DNA of 64,000 nucleotides, from NCBI GenBank assembly GCA_023369685.1, contig SACZ01000001.1:806381-870380 (forward strand), given 5' to 3'. Source of the stretch: Prolixibacteraceae bacterium JC049 (GTDB lineage Bacteria; Bacteroidota; Bacteroidia; Bacteroidales; Prolixibacteraceae). Position 1 is the stretch's first letter, and each line of letters begins with the position of its first letter. The notes under the pieces were generated by a model. It was not told the DNA's origin and made no database searches. It saw nothing but the letters and a program-made list of their open reading frames with translations. A program made the position numbers and the translations under genes. Positions 55,345 through 64,000 of this stretch are shown here, piece by piece.

Positions 55345-56841
55345 ATGGCTCACTATTTTAATGATGTTTCAAGGACTTTTAGTGAATACTTATTAGTTCC
55401 TGGTTTAACAACAAAAGAGTGTATTCCAGGCAACGTATCGTTGCAAGCACCATTGGTAAAATACAGAAAAGGAGAAGCACCTTCTTTACAATTGAATATC
55501 CCATTTGTTTCTGCTATTATGCAGTCGGTTTCAGACGATGGCCTGGCTATTGCATTGGCACGAAATGGTGGATTATCATTCATCTTCGGTTCTCAAAGTA
55601 TCGAGAGTCAGGCAGAGATGGTTCGTAAGGTGAAAAAATTTAAAGCTGGATTTGTAGTTAGTGATTCTAACCTGACTCCAGAGCATACGCTTACCGATGT
55701 TGTTCGTATGAAAGAGCAAATTGGTCACAGTACTATTGGTGTAACACACGATGGAACTTCCAATGGAAAATTACTAGGTGTAATTACAGGACGTGATTAC
55801 AGAATTAGTCGTGATGCAATGGATACAAAAGTGGGTGATTTGATGACTCCTTTTGAGAAATTGATTGTTGGTAAGGTAGGAATGACCTTAACCGAAGCAA
55901 ACGATGTAATCTGGGAACATAAACTAAATAGTCTTCCAATTATCGACGAGGATCAGAACTTGTGTTATTTCGTATTCCGTAAAGATTACGAATCGCATAA
56001 GCAATATCCAGACGAGATGTTGGATGAAAACAAAAAATTATTGGTTGGTGCAGGTATTAATTCGCGCGATCACGAAGAACGCGTTCCAGCATTGGTTGAA
56101 GCTGGTGCCGATGTACTTTGTTTAGACTCTTCTGATGGATACTCAGAATGGCAAGCAGATGCAATTCGTCATATTAAAGAAAAGCATGGCGATGATGTAA
56201 AGGTAGGTGCTGGTAACGTGGTAGACAAAGAAGGTTTCTTGTACTTGGTAGATGCTGGAGCTGATTTCATTAAAGTTGGAATTGGTGGTGGTTCTATCTG
56301 TATTACTCGCGAACAGAAAGGTATTGGTCGTGGACAAGCTACTGCTGTTATTGAAGTAGCAAGAGCACGCGATGAGTATTTCGAAGAAACTGGAATTTAT
56401 ATCCCAATTTGTACCGACGGTGGTATTGTTCAGGATTATCATATGGTATTGGCTTTAGCTATGGGAGCCGATTTTATGATGATGGGACGTTACTTTGCTC
56501 GTTTCGATGAGAGTCCGACTAAGAAACTAAAAATTGGAAACAGCTACGTTAAAGAGTACTGGGGAGAAGGTTCGAACCGTGCACGTAACTGGCAACGTTA
56601 TGATTCAGGAGGTCACGAAGGACTTAAGTTTGAAGAGGGAGTGGATAGCTATGTTCCTTATGCCGGTAAATTGAAAGATAACCTGGAAATTACTACTGGA
56701 AAAATCAAAGCAACAATGTGTAGTTGTGGTTTTGTCGATCTTCCATCGTTGCGTGAAGATGCAAAAATTACACTGGTATCATCAACAAGTATTGTTGAAG
56801 GTGGTGCACACGATGTAATTCTAAAGGATACAAACAACTAG
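55345..56841 (+). CDS. guaB: IMP dehydrogenase, divergent subfamily
   Basis: 498 residues. A TIM barrel is split by two CBS domains (about 105-215). The catalytic loop reads '[21 protein letters not shown]' with Cys319 as nucleophile, in place of the common GxGPGSICTTR. The mobile flap keeps an Arg-Tyr pair ('NWQRYDSGG'), and the sequence between barrel and flap ('[42 protein letters not shown]') is longer than in classical GuaB. It should oxidise IMP to XMP with NAD+, the committed step to GMP, in the cytosol. It is a single gene with its own promoter and terminator. Confidence 0.88.
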   Translation: MAHYFNDVSRTFSEYLLVPGLTTKECIPGNVSLQAPLVKYRKGEAPSLQLNIPFVSAIMQSVSDDGLAIALARNGGLSFIFGSQSIESQAEMVRKVKKFKAGFVVSDSNLTPEHTLTDVVRMKEQIGHSTIGVTHDGTSNGKLLGVITGRDYRISRDAMDTKVGDLMTPFEKLIVGKVGMTLTEANDVIWEHKLNSLPIIDEDQNLCYFVFRKDYESHKQYPDEMLDENKKLLVGAGINSRDHEERVPALVEAGADVLCLDSSDGYSEWQADAIRHIKEKHGDDVKVGAGNVVDKEGFLYLVDAGADFIKVGIGGGSICITREQKGIGRGQATAVIEVARARDEYFEETGIYIPICTDGGIVQDYHMVLALAMGADFMMMGRYFARFDESPTKKLKIGNSYVKEYWGEGSNRARNWQRYDSGGHEGLKFEEGVDSYVPYAGKLKDNLEITTGKIKATMCSCGFVDLPSLREDAKITLVSSTSIVEGGAHDVILKDTNN

Positions 56842-56868
56842 AAATAGTAAACGAATATATCGCAAATT

Positions 56869-56897
56869 AAGGGCTGTCCAGTTTTGGGTGGCCTTTT
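56869..56897 (+). terminator. Terminator of the IMP dehydrogenase gene
   Basis: AAGGGCTGTCCA pairs with TGGGTGGCCTTT through 12 positions (several G-U pairs), followed by Ts, 28 bp after the stop codon. Confidence 0.8.
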
Positions 56898-56980
56898 TTA
56901 TGCTCTGAATTTGAACTTTTGAGTTGTACTGTTGCTTATTATCGTGAATTCTTTATTCCAAAACAGAAAATTTTAAACAG

Positions 56981-57409
56981 ATGAAACGAATAGTACTTTT
57001 TTTACTGACGATGGTTGTTTTTTGCGGTTTGGCTTTAGCGCAAGGAGTAACTGGAAAATGGAAAACATTCGATCCTGAAACCGATGAACCTTCATCAATT
57101 GTAGAGTTATTCATTGAAGATGGAAAGTTGTACGGTAAAATTATAAAAGTACTGAATGCAGAAAATGGGGAGAACTTAAAGTGTGAAGATTGCCCGGAAC
57201 CTTGGAAGAATAAACCAATTGTTGGTTTGCAATTTATAAATGGTATGGAGAAGAAAGGCAATAAGTGGAGTGGCAAGAAAACACTCTTCTCCAGAAAAAA
57301 GAAGAAAACCTACGATGGCGCAATTTGGCTTAAAAACGAAGATGTGCTTAAACTTAGAATATATGTAGGGTTTATTCATGTTACCAAAGAGTGGCAGCGA
57401 GTGAAATAA
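56981..57409 (+). CDS. DUF2147 secreted protein
   Basis: 142 residues with a signal peptide (about 1-21, 'LLTMVVFCGLALAQG'). The body 'VTGKWKTFDPETDEPSSIVELFIEDGKLYGKII', 'WKNKPIVGLQFINGMEKKGNKWSG' and 'LKLRIYVGFIHVTKEWQRV' fits the DUF2147 beta-barrel-like fold (GxW, GKI, and the YIG..W.R end). Its function is unknown. It is periplasmic and a single gene. Confidence 0.85.
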   Translation: MKRIVLFLLTMVVFCGLALAQGVTGKWKTFDPETDEPSSIVELFIEDGKLYGKIIKVLNAENGENLKCEDCPEPWKNKPIVGLQFINGMEKKGNKWSGKKTLFSRKKKKTYDGAIWLKNEDVLKLRIYVGFIHVTKEWQRVK

Positions 57410-57472
57410 TCTCTCTTTGGCTAAAACGTTTTAAAAATAATCAATTGGATATCTGTTTTTAATTCATTTCGT

Positions 57473-57480
57473 TACATTTG
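57473..57480 (+). promoter_or_regulatory. Putative -7 promoter element of the PUL3 sigma gene
   Basis: TACATTTG, an exact TAnnTTTG match, 33 bp before the start at 57514; a TTGG (57445) lies upstream at a wider spacing than usual. Unlike PUL1 and PUL2, this leaves a normal leader. Confidence 0.45.
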
Positions 57481-57513
57481 TGTGTGCGGTGTAATTATCT
57501 GAATTGATCTTCA

Positions 57514-58125
57514 ATGAATCCAAAGCTTGTGTGTGATATAAATGCATTGAAAAATGGTAGTCAGTTGGAGTTTAAAAAGCTAATGAATGCTTTTTATTCC
57601 AGACTATTCAATTTTTGCTTTGGCTATTTGCACAATAGTGATTGGTCGCGTGAAGTATTACAGGATGTTTTTCTTTCGTTGTGGGAAAACCGCGAAAAAT
57701 TAAATCCTGAGAAATCAATTCAAGCTTACCTTTTTACTTTAACCCGAAATAAGTGTTTAGATCTAATTCGACACCGAAAAGTAGCGTTGCAGTTTCAACA
57801 GGAAGCATTGGCTAACTACGAACGGTTAGCTGTGAATTATCATGCATTGTTGGACAACGGGCTCGACTTGTTGTTGACAAAAGAGTTGGAAGAGGCCATT
57901 GATGAGGCGATTGCTAATTTACCAGAGAAAGCGCGTTTGGTTTTTAGTATGAGCCGATTTGATGGATTGAAATATAAAGAAATAGCTTCGCAATTAAATA
58001 TTTCCGAAAAGACAGTAGAGGCCCACATGCGTAAGGCATTGAATGATATACGGGGCTTTTTGAGTGCAAAACATACCGAATTATTTCCATTAGATCTGCT
58101 GTTGTTTTTTTTATATCGAAAATAA
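57514..58125 (+). CDS. ECF (FecI-like) RNA polymerase sigma factor of PUL3
   Basis: 203 residues. Region 2 is 'FYSRLFNFCFGYLHNSDWSREVLQDVFLSLWENREKL' and region 4 is 'LPEKARLVFSMSRFDGLKYKEIASQLNISEKTVEAHMRKALNDI'. It is controlled by the FecR protein encoded 77 bp downstream and should drive PUL3. Its region 4 is distinct from those of the other two PUL sigmas, as expected for separate regulons. Confidence 0.93.
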   Translation: MNPKLVCDINALKNGSQLEFKKLMNAFYSRLFNFCFGYLHNSDWSREVLQDVFLSLWENREKLNPEKSIQAYLFTLTRNKCLDLIRHRKVALQFQQEALANYERLAVNYHALLDNGLDLLLTKELEEAIDEAIANLPEKARLVFSMSRFDGLKYKEIASQLNISEKTVEAHMRKALNDIRGFLSAKHTELFPLDLLLFFLYRK

Positions 58126-58202
58126 TTTCAAAAAAAAATAGAAAATCACTAAGGGTAAAATTCTACTCGTTCGTATTACTGTTATAAAATAATACGAAGG
58201 TA

Positions 58203-59165
58203 ATGGACGAGAACAACCTTATAAAATATATTAAAGGAGAAGGCAATAGCATAGAAAATGCTCGTGTAGAGGAGTGGATTAATGCTTCGTCTGCCAATAG
58301 ACGAAAGTATAATCAATTGCAAAATATTTGGACTATCTCAGGATTAAACACCCCTGTAAAAGAGGTTAATGTTGAGAGAGAAATAGCTCAAATATTAAAG
58401 AAAACCAAACAACCTAATAAGTTGCTTCAATGGTGGCCTAAAGTGGCTGCGATATTAATTACGGCTTCAATAATTGCAGGAGTTTCCTATTGGAGTGGAA
58501 AACAGTCTAATTCTGTGGATAAGCAGTTGTTTGTAGTAACAACAGATGTGGGAGAGACCACTTCCATAACACTTCCTGATGGATCAAAAGTGAAATTAAA
58601 CTCTAAGAGTAAATTAACCTATGGTACCGATTTCAATAATGATAACAGGACATTGAAACTTCAAGGAGAAGCATTTTTCGATGTGGCTAAAAATAAAAAA
58701 CTACCATTTGTTGTAAATACCTCTTACTTGAATGTAACTGCTTTGGGAACACGTTTCAATGTAATGGCTTATGCCAATGACTGCTGTATTGAAACAACTT
58801 TGGAAGAAGGAAGAGTGAAGGTAGTAACTACTAAAGATAAAAAGCCATATTTCTTAACTCCGGGAACCAAAATAATCTACGACAAGCGGAAACGTTCTTT
58901 GGTGAAGAAAGCCGTAAATACAAAATTATTTACCAGTTGGAAGGATGGCTTGTTGGTGTTTAAAGATGAGTCACTGGGAGCAATCGCTGCAAAGCTAGAA
59001 CGCTTGTACGATGTGAAGTTCCAGTTCGAAAAGCGTGATGCTTATAACTATCGATACAATGGCGATTTTGAAAAAACACAATCGTTGGAAGATATCATGC
59101 GAATTATAAGTGTGCCAACCGGATTTGAATATGAGATAAAGGGGAAAGTGGTAATTGTAAAATAA
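58203..59165 (+). CDS. FecR-type anti-sigma factor of PUL3
   Basis: 320 residues. A cytosolic N-terminus is followed by a membrane segment at about 80-96 ('VAAILITASIIAGVSYW'). The periplasmic FecR domain has 'VGETTSITLPDGSKVKLNSKSKLTYG' and 'LNVTALGTRFNVMAYAN', and the C-terminal DUF4974-like domain ends 'GFEYEIKGKVVIVK'. It relays the SusC3 signal to the PUL3 sigma. It is followed by a 109-bp gap to susC with two hairpins, both with a CGCCAA loop. Confidence 0.93.
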   Translation: MDENNLIKYIKGEGNSIENARVEEWINASSANRRKYNQLQNIWTISGLNTPVKEVNVEREIAQILKKTKQPNKLLQWWPKVAAILITASIIAGVSYWSGKQSNSVDKQLFVVTTDVGETTSITLPDGSKVKLNSKSKLTYGTDFNNDNRTLKLQGEAFFDVAKNKKLPFVVNTSYLNVTALGTRFNVMAYANDCCIETTLEEGRVKVVTTKDKKPYFLTPGTKIIYDKRKRSLVKKAVNTKLFTSWKDGLLVFKDESLGAIAAKLERLYDVKFQFEKRDAYNYRYNGDFEKTQSLEDIMRIISVPTGFEYEIKGKVVIVK

Positions 59166-59187
59166 TAGATATGAGATAATAAAACAA

Positions 59188-59213
59188 TGAGAAGGTGCGC
59201 CAACACCTTCTCA
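59188..59213 (+). promoter_or_regulatory. susC3 leader hairpin 1, CGCCAA loop
   Basis: A perfect 10-bp stem (TGAGAAGGTG / CACCTTCTCA) with the loop CGCCAA. ATGAGATAA occurs 17 nt upstream at 59171, as in the susC1 leader. Confidence 0.85.
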
Positions 59214-59228
59214 GTACGATAAAGTAAC

Positions 59229-59248
59229 ATTCCTGCGCCAACAGGAAT
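59229..59248 (+). promoter_or_regulatory. susC3 leader hairpin 2, CGCCAA loop
   Basis: A perfect 7-bp stem (ATTCCTG / CAGGAAT) with the same CGCCAA loop as hairpin 1, although the stem sequence is different. It lies 26 nt before the susC start. Confidence 0.85.
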
Positions 59249-59274
59249 AATTGTTAACTAAACAAAGTAAAAGT

Positions 59275-62200
59275 ATGAAAAAAAAATCAATTGGTGAGGG
59301 AATTCCCTGGCCAGGTTTGCAAGTGCAAAAATTGCTAAACATTATGAGACTAACCGTATTACTCGTCCTTGTGAGCATGTTCCAGGTAGTTGCCAAGAGC
59401 TACTCACAAACTACAAAGCTTGACATGAACTTAAGGGATGCCACCATAAGTGAGGTGTTTGAAGAGATTAAACGCAAATCAGATTTCACCATTTTCTATA
59501 AAACCGATCAGGTGGATGTGAATCAAAAGGTGAGTATAAAGGTGGCTGAATCTACCGTTGATAAAGTGCTTAATAGCACCTTGTCGGAAACGAATTTGAC
59601 TTATCGTATTATCGATCGACATATTGTGATTTTTCCTAAAGATAAAATGACAACCAAGCAAGATCAGCAGAAGGTTGTGCGAGGTGTTGTAACCGAGCCC
59701 AATGGAGATCCTGTAGTTGGTGCGTCGGTTATAATTAAAGGAACAACTCGCGGAGTTGTTACTGATATTGATGGTAACTACACTCTGCCACTTGATGGAA
59801 ATAGTAATGTTTTGGTTTTCTCATTTATGGGAATGGTATCGCAAGAGGTAGAAATCAATGGTCGCCAACAGATAAATATTGTGCTCGAAACGGATAATAT
59901 TGGACTGGAAGAGGTTGTTGCTATCGGATATGGAGTGCAGAAAAAAAGTGATTTAACCGGAGCGGTAGCATCGGTTAAGGCAGATAAAATTCAAAAAGTT
60001 GCAGTAACTAACCCGGGAGAGGCATTGCAAGGTCGTTTGGCCGGAGTGTCTGTTACCAAATTAGGAGGTGCTCCTGGTGCCGGAGTTGATATTAAGGTTC
60101 GCGGAGTAGGAACAGTTGGTTCCAATGCTCCTTTGTATATCATTGATGGTTTACCTGGTAGTTTATATTTCCTAAACCCCAATGATATTGCTTCTATCGA
60201 AGTTTTAAAAGATGGTGCAGCAGCAGCAATTTATGGTTCTCGTGCAGCCAATGGTGTTGTTTTGATTACTACTAAAAAAGGGAAAACTGGTGGACCAAAG
60301 ATCGACTATCAAGGATTTGTAAGTTTTGTATCGCCCCGTAAACTGTATGACGTACTGGACGCCGATGGTTATGTGAATGTACATCGTCAGATGTATGAAA
60401 ATGTGGGACAGGCATTGCCAGGCTACTTGGGTAATCCTGGTTCACACGATACCGATTGGGTAGATGAAGTATTCCAAAATGCGGTATTGCATAACCATTC
60501 GGTTTCTATCAGTGGGGGGGCCGAGAATGCACACTATAGCTTATCTGGAAACCTGGTAGATGAAGGTGGTACTGTTTTAGGTTCGAACTTCATAAAAAAA
60601 GCGTTACGTGCTAAAACGGGAATCACCAAAGGAATGTTAACTGTAGATGGTAATATTTCTTACACTGAAACCAAAACAGAAGGTTATAAATTATCGCTTC
60701 GAGAGACATACCATATTTCGCCATTGATTCCAATTTATGATGATACTAAGAAATCTGGATTTGGTTATGCCGAAGGAGATCTACCAAGTCATAATAACCC
60801 AATTGGGGTCGATCACTTCAATAGTGGAAATAGACAGGTTCAGTATTTTGTTGCCAACATGAGCTTTCAATTGAAGCCATTCGATTGGATGCTGATTAAA
60901 TCAAACTTAGGTTTGACGAATTCCAATGAATACGAGTGGTCTTATCGTCCTCCTTATATGGTAAATGTTAAGGAAGAGAAGAAGTATCCATTTGTTTCAG
61001 AGCAAAGAAGTAATTGGCGTGAGCGAATAATGGAGAATATCATTCAGCTGAATCACGATTTCGATAAGCATAGCGTTTCATTATTAGGAGGTTTTACCGC
61101 AACTAAACAAACCAATAAATGGACTGGAGCCAATGTCGAAGGTAAAACCGTTGAGCGTTTTGTGGAAGATGGAAAAATTAAAGAGAACATTATTCCTGGT
61201 GGTTTTCTGGACTTAGGTTTCAAAACGCTAAATGCAGGAGAAGGAGGAACTTACGATGCATGGGGGTCGAATTATACTTATACTCGTAGCTCTGTCCTAG
61301 GACGTTTGAATTATGCATATGACAATAAGTATCTTGCTCAGGTGACTTTCCGTCGCGATGGTTCATCTAAGTTTGGTGCTGATTCTCGATATGGTAATTT
61401 CCCATCGGCTTCGGTTGGTTGGAGAATGTCAGAAGAGAGCTTTGTTAAGAACTTAAATCTGTTCGACAACCTAAAATTGCGAGGTAGTTGGGGACGCTTA
61501 GGAAACGAGGTGACTTTAGGATACTACGATCATCAAGCGTTAATTTCAACTCAAAACGGATATTGGGGTGGATATTCAAAAGGAAATGGCGAGAATCCTT
61601 GGCCTGGAAGTATCGCTCCCGATTTAGAAAATAAAGATTTAAGCTGGGAAACAACTGAGTCAATCAATATTGGTATCGACTTTGGATTCTTGGGTAATAG
61701 ATTAACCGGAGCATTGAACTACTATCAGTCGAATACTTCCGATATGTTGGTTGTACGTAGAGTTCCTGTTTCTGCAGGAGTTTCTAACCCGACAGTGAAT
61801 GTGGGAGAGATTGAGAATAGAGGTTTCGAACTGGAATTATCGTACACCGGAAATGCAGGAGAGTTAAATTACGAAATTACAGGAACCGTATCAACTTTGA
61901 AGAATGAAGTAAAAAAACTAGCTAATACCGATCAGATATTGTATGGAGCAGGTTTGAAATTTGGTTCTTCGCATTATGCAACACAAACGCGTGTAGGAAA
62001 TGAAATTGGAGCATTTTACCTGTATCAGGCAGATGGTATCTTCCAAAATCAAGCCGAAATCGATGCACATGTATCGTCGGATGGTACTAAAGTGCAACCT
62101 GGTGCATCTCCTGGTGATATGCGTTTCAAAGACATGAATGATGATGGTAAGTTGGATGAAGATGATATCGTTTATTCTGGAGCCGGAATTCCAAAGATGG

Positions 62201-62685
62201 AATATTCTTTGAACCTTAACGCATCTTACAAGAACTTCGATTTGTCGGTTTATTTACAAGGAGTAAGCGGCAATAAGATTTACAACGGTAATCGTTTCGA
62301 GTTAGAAGGAATGGATGCTGGTCGCAACTTCTTAGCATCAACTGAAAATGCCTGGAGACCAGACAATACTAATACTAACATTCCAAGAGCAGCATTAGGC
62401 GACCCCAATAGAAATAACAGAGAGTCTACTCGTTTCTTGGAAGATGGTGCTTACCTGAGGGTGAAAAATATTCAGCTAGGATATACATTACCAAAGCAAC
62501 TTCTTTCAAAAATGAAATTCGATAATCTACGAGTTTATGTGAGTGGTCAGAACTTAATTACATTAACTGATTATTCAGGATTAGACCCGGAAGTTGGTCA
62601 GTCGAGTGTGTTGAATACAGGTATTGACCGTACTATTTATCCGATTTCTAAATCGATTGTTTTTGGTGTGCAATTAAACTTTTAA
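59275..62685 (+). CDS. SusC-type TonB-dependent receptor with STN signalling domain (PUL3)
   Basis: 1136 residues from the ATG at 59275; an in-frame TTG at 59251 lies close behind the leader hairpins and is less likely. Domains: N-terminal anchor (about 22-44), STN ('LDMNLRDATISEVFEEIKRKSDFTIFYKTDQV'), carboxypeptidase-D-like ('VRGVVTEPNGDPVVGASVIIKGTTRGVVT'), plug ('EEVVAIGYGVQKKSDLTGAVASV' to 'DGAAAAIYGSRAANGVVLITTKKGK') and barrel ending 'IVFGVQLNF'. It imports the PUL3 glycan and signals through FecR. susD begins 12 bp after its stop. Confidence 0.96.
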   Translation: MKKKSIGEGIPWPGLQVQKLLNIMRLTVLLVLVSMFQVVAKSYSQTTKLDMNLRDATISEVFEEIKRKSDFTIFYKTDQVDVNQKVSIKVAESTVDKVLNSTLSETNLTYRIIDRHIVIFPKDKMTTKQDQQKVVRGVVTEPNGDPVVGASVIIKGTTRGVVTDIDGNYTLPLDGNSNVLVFSFMGMVSQEVEINGRQQINIVLETDNIGLEEVVAIGYGVQKKSDLTGAVASVKADKIQKVAVTNPGEALQGRLAGVSVTKLGGAPGAGVDIKVRGVGTVGSNAPLYIIDGLPGSLYFLNPNDIASIEVLKDGAAAAIYGSRAANGVVLITTKKGKTGGPKIDYQGFVSFVSPRKLYDVLDADGYVNVHRQMYENVGQALPGYLGNPGSHDTDWVDEVFQNAVLHNHSVSISGGAENAHYSLSGNLVDEGGTVLGSNFIKKALRAKTGITKGMLTVDGNISYTETKTEGYKLSLRETYHISPLIPIYDDTKKSGFGYAEGDLPSHNNPIGVDHFNSGNRQVQYFVANMSFQLKPFDWMLIKSNLGLTNSNEYEWSYRPPYMVNVKEEKKYPFVSEQRSNWRERIMENIIQLNHDFDKHSVSLLGGFTATKQTNKWTGANVEGKTVERFVEDGKIKENIIPGGFLDLGFKTLNAGEGGTYDAWGSNYTYTRSSVLGRLNYAYDNKYLAQVTFRRDGSSKFGADSRYGNFPSASVGWRMSEESFVKNLNLFDNLKLRGSWGRLGNEVTLGYYDHQALISTQNGYWGGYSKGNGENPWPGSIAPDLENKDLSWETTESINIGIDFGFLGNRLTGALNYYQSNTSDMLVVRRVPVSAGVSNPTVNVGEIENRGFELELSYTGNAGELNYEITGTVSTLKNEVKKLANTDQILYGAGLKFGSSHYATQTRVGNEIGAFYLYQADGIFQNQAEIDAHVSSDGTKVQPGASPGDMRFKDMNDDGKLDEDDIVYSGAGIPKMEYSLNLNASYKNFDLSVYLQGVSGNKIYNGNRFELEGMDAGRNFLASTENAWRPDNTNTNIPRAALGDPNRNNRESTRFLEDGAYLRVKNIQLGYTLPKQLLSKMKFDNLRVYVSGQNLITLTDYSGLDPEVGQSSVLNTGIDRTIYPISKSIVFGVQLNF

Positions 62686-62697
62686 ACAGGTAAAGAA

Positions 62698-64000
62698 ATG
62701 AAAAAGATATATAACTTAATTTCACTTGTTATCATTGTTTTGCTTTTAGGAGCATGCAGTGAAAGCTTCTTAGAAGAAAAATCGCCAGATAAGCTAACAT
62801 CAGGTAATTATTGGCGAGATAAAGCCGATGCTGAATCAGGTTTGGCTGCAGCCTATTCTCAACTAGAAGGATTTGTGGGGTGGGACCCATGGCAGGAAGG
62901 TCGACCTGTTGTTGAGTATTATCGTTCCGACTTAATTGTGCCGGGAGCTGATGCGTTCAATTATTCGTGGTGGACCGATCTGTATAACTTCTCTTATACC
63001 AAAGGTAACTATGCCATTTACCTTATCTGGAAATATAACTACCGTGGACTCAATTATGCCAATCAGGTTATTGAGAAGGTAGGAGAAATGGATGAGAGTA
63101 AAATTAGCGCTGCAGATAAGAAGCAAATTGTGGCAGAAGCTACATTCTTACGAGCTTATTATCACTTCAAATTATTATCTCATTTTTCTGAAATCATTAT
63201 TCGTGATAAGGCTCCTGCGGGAAATGCAGACTTGGCAAAAGGACTATCACCACGTGAAGAGGCATGGGATTTTATTATTGCCGACTTGAAAGCTGCAGCT
63301 GATGACTTGATTTTACAGCATGATGGAAACAATATAGGAAGGGCTACAAGTGGTGCTGCCAATGCTTATTTGGGACGTGCATATATGTACCGAGCAGGAG
63401 AAGATGCAGGTAATGCTTCGACTTATATCGAAGAGGCTGGGAAAGCATTAAAGAAGGTAATCGATTCAGGAGTTTATAGCCTAACTGAAGATTTTCTTGG
63501 AATGTTTAATGGTAGCAATGAGAATAGTTCGGAGTCTATTTTCGAATTGCAATTATCTCCAGTAAAAGATAATGGTGCCAAATATGATATGTGGTTTCAG
63601 TATTTTGTTGGAGCCAATGAGTTTGGCTTCTGGGAAGAGATTTTGGGAACACCAGAGCTGTTAACCGAAATGAAAAAAGAGGGGAAAATTGCAGATGGAG
63701 GAAACTATGATAGTCGCCTTTATGAAACAGTGTTTTTCGATGATGAATATTTCAATGACGAGGCTAATCCTCGAGTATATGGAAGTACTTGGAAGTCTCG
63801 TTTTGGCGAAAATAACAGTAAAATTACATTCCGTAAATACATACCAGATGTAGCTAGTAAGTTCACCGATCGCTCTGCCATTAATCATCCGTTGATGCGA
63901 TATGCCGATGTGTTATTGCTTTATGCTGAAGTATTAAACGAGACAGGAAGTACTGGCGATGCTATTGGGTATATCAATCAGGTGAGAGATAAGCATGGAG
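62698..64000 (+). CDS. SusD/RagB-type glycan-binding lipoprotein, 5' part (PUL3)
   Basis: I translated from the ATG at 62698; about 434 residues run to the window edge. A lipobox 'VLLLGACSESFLEEKSPDK' is followed by 'GNYWRDKADAESGLAAAYSQLEGF', 'QIVAEATFLRAYYHFKLLSHF', 'GRATSGAANAYLGRAYMYRAG' and 'HPLMRYADVLLLYAEVLNETG', all SusD family landmarks. It is the surface partner of the SusC3 just upstream. The C-terminal 100 or more residues and any PUL3 enzymes lie beyond the window. Confidence 0.93.
   Translation, partial: MKKIYNLISLVIIVLLLGACSESFLEEKSPDKLTSGNYWRDKADAESGLAAAYSQLEGFVGWDPWQEGRPVVEYYRSDLIVPGADAFNYSWWTDLYNFSYTKGNYAIYLIWKYNYRGLNYANQVIEKVGEMDESKISAADKKQIVAEATFLRAYYHFKLLSHFSEIIIRDKAPAGNADLAKGLSPREEAWDFIIADLKAAADDLILQHDGNNIGRATSGAANAYLGRAYMYRAGEDAGNASTYIEEAGKALKKVIDSGVYSLTEDFLGMFNGSNENSSESIFELQLSPVKDNGAKYDMWFQYFVGANEFGFWEEILGTPELLTEMKKEGKIADGGNYDSRLYETVFFDDEYFNDEANPRVYGSTWKSRFGENNSKITFRKYIPDVASKFTDRSAINHPLMRYADVLLLYAEVLNETGSTGDAIGYINQVRDKHG

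Noticed and set aside
1-64000. CRISPR arrays, insertion sequences, prophage or integrative elements
   Set aside because: No regularly spaced repeats, transposase, integrase or phage structural genes were found on either strand.

Overview
The window looks like a piece of the chromosome of a Bacteroidia member, probably a marine or sediment Marinilabiliales/Prolixibacteraceae-type organism. The evidence is three SusC/SusD polysaccharide-utilisation loci (PULs) each headed by an ECF sigma/FecR pair, promoters of the Bacteroidetes form TTTG-N18-TAnnTTTG, an almost complete lack of Shine-Dalgarno sequences, and an AT-rich base composition. The taxonomic placement below class is inference. No transposase, integrase, phage gene or CRISPR array was seen, and no gene-free stretch exceeds about 300 bases.

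Layout. 1-5.1 kb (mostly minus strand): the 5' part of a GH92 alpha-mannosidase (cut by the window edge), a secreted subclass-B1 metallo-beta-lactamase with all zinc ligands, a TSUP anion exporter, and a TetR-PNPOx pair with its own palindromic operator. 5.2-11.9 kb: glyA, a small membrane protein, two paralogous CLC-CBS anion transporters and an SDR epimerase. 12.1-19.9 kb: PUL1 (sigma, FecR, SusC with STN domain, SusD, DUF3823 lipoprotein), closed by a strong terminator and without enzymes. 20.1-33.5 kb: PUL2 (sigma, FecR, SusC, SusD, three different S1 sulfatases, and a frameshifted GH36-like alpha-galactosidase), pointing to a sulfated, possibly galactose-containing polysaccharide. 33.7-43.3 kb: housekeeping genes (ppc, tRNA-Arg, an HD/BFD/SDR/histidine kinase run, and the conserved thrS-infC-rpmI-rplT operon). 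43.6-50.5 kb: a C25-like secreted cysteine peptidase, a LytS/LytTR two-component pair, and a four-gene set of VTC polyphosphate-polymerase-like protein, DUF4956 membrane protein, DUF2490 beta-barrel and CotH-type lipoprotein kinase. 50.7-57.4 kb: dipeptidyl peptidase IV, an orphan protein, an ECF sigma with a small membrane partner, a GNAT, a divergent IMP dehydrogenase and a DUF2147 protein. 57.5-64 kb: PUL3 (sigma, FecR, SusC, truncated SusD).

How the genes work together. In each PUL the STN-bearing SusC should sense its glycan at the outer membrane, signal through FecR, and release the cognate ECF sigma, which then drives susC/susD. All three susC leaders carry RNA hairpins at the same place, between fecR and susC; in four hairpins the loop is CGCCAA or the variant CTACCAA. 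This is the most striking unexplained pattern in the window. The second candidate for a little-described system is the VTC-DUF4956-DUF2490-CotH set, whose predicted products span cytosol, inner membrane, outer membrane and lipoprotein, and which lies directly upstream of the LytS/LytTR pair.
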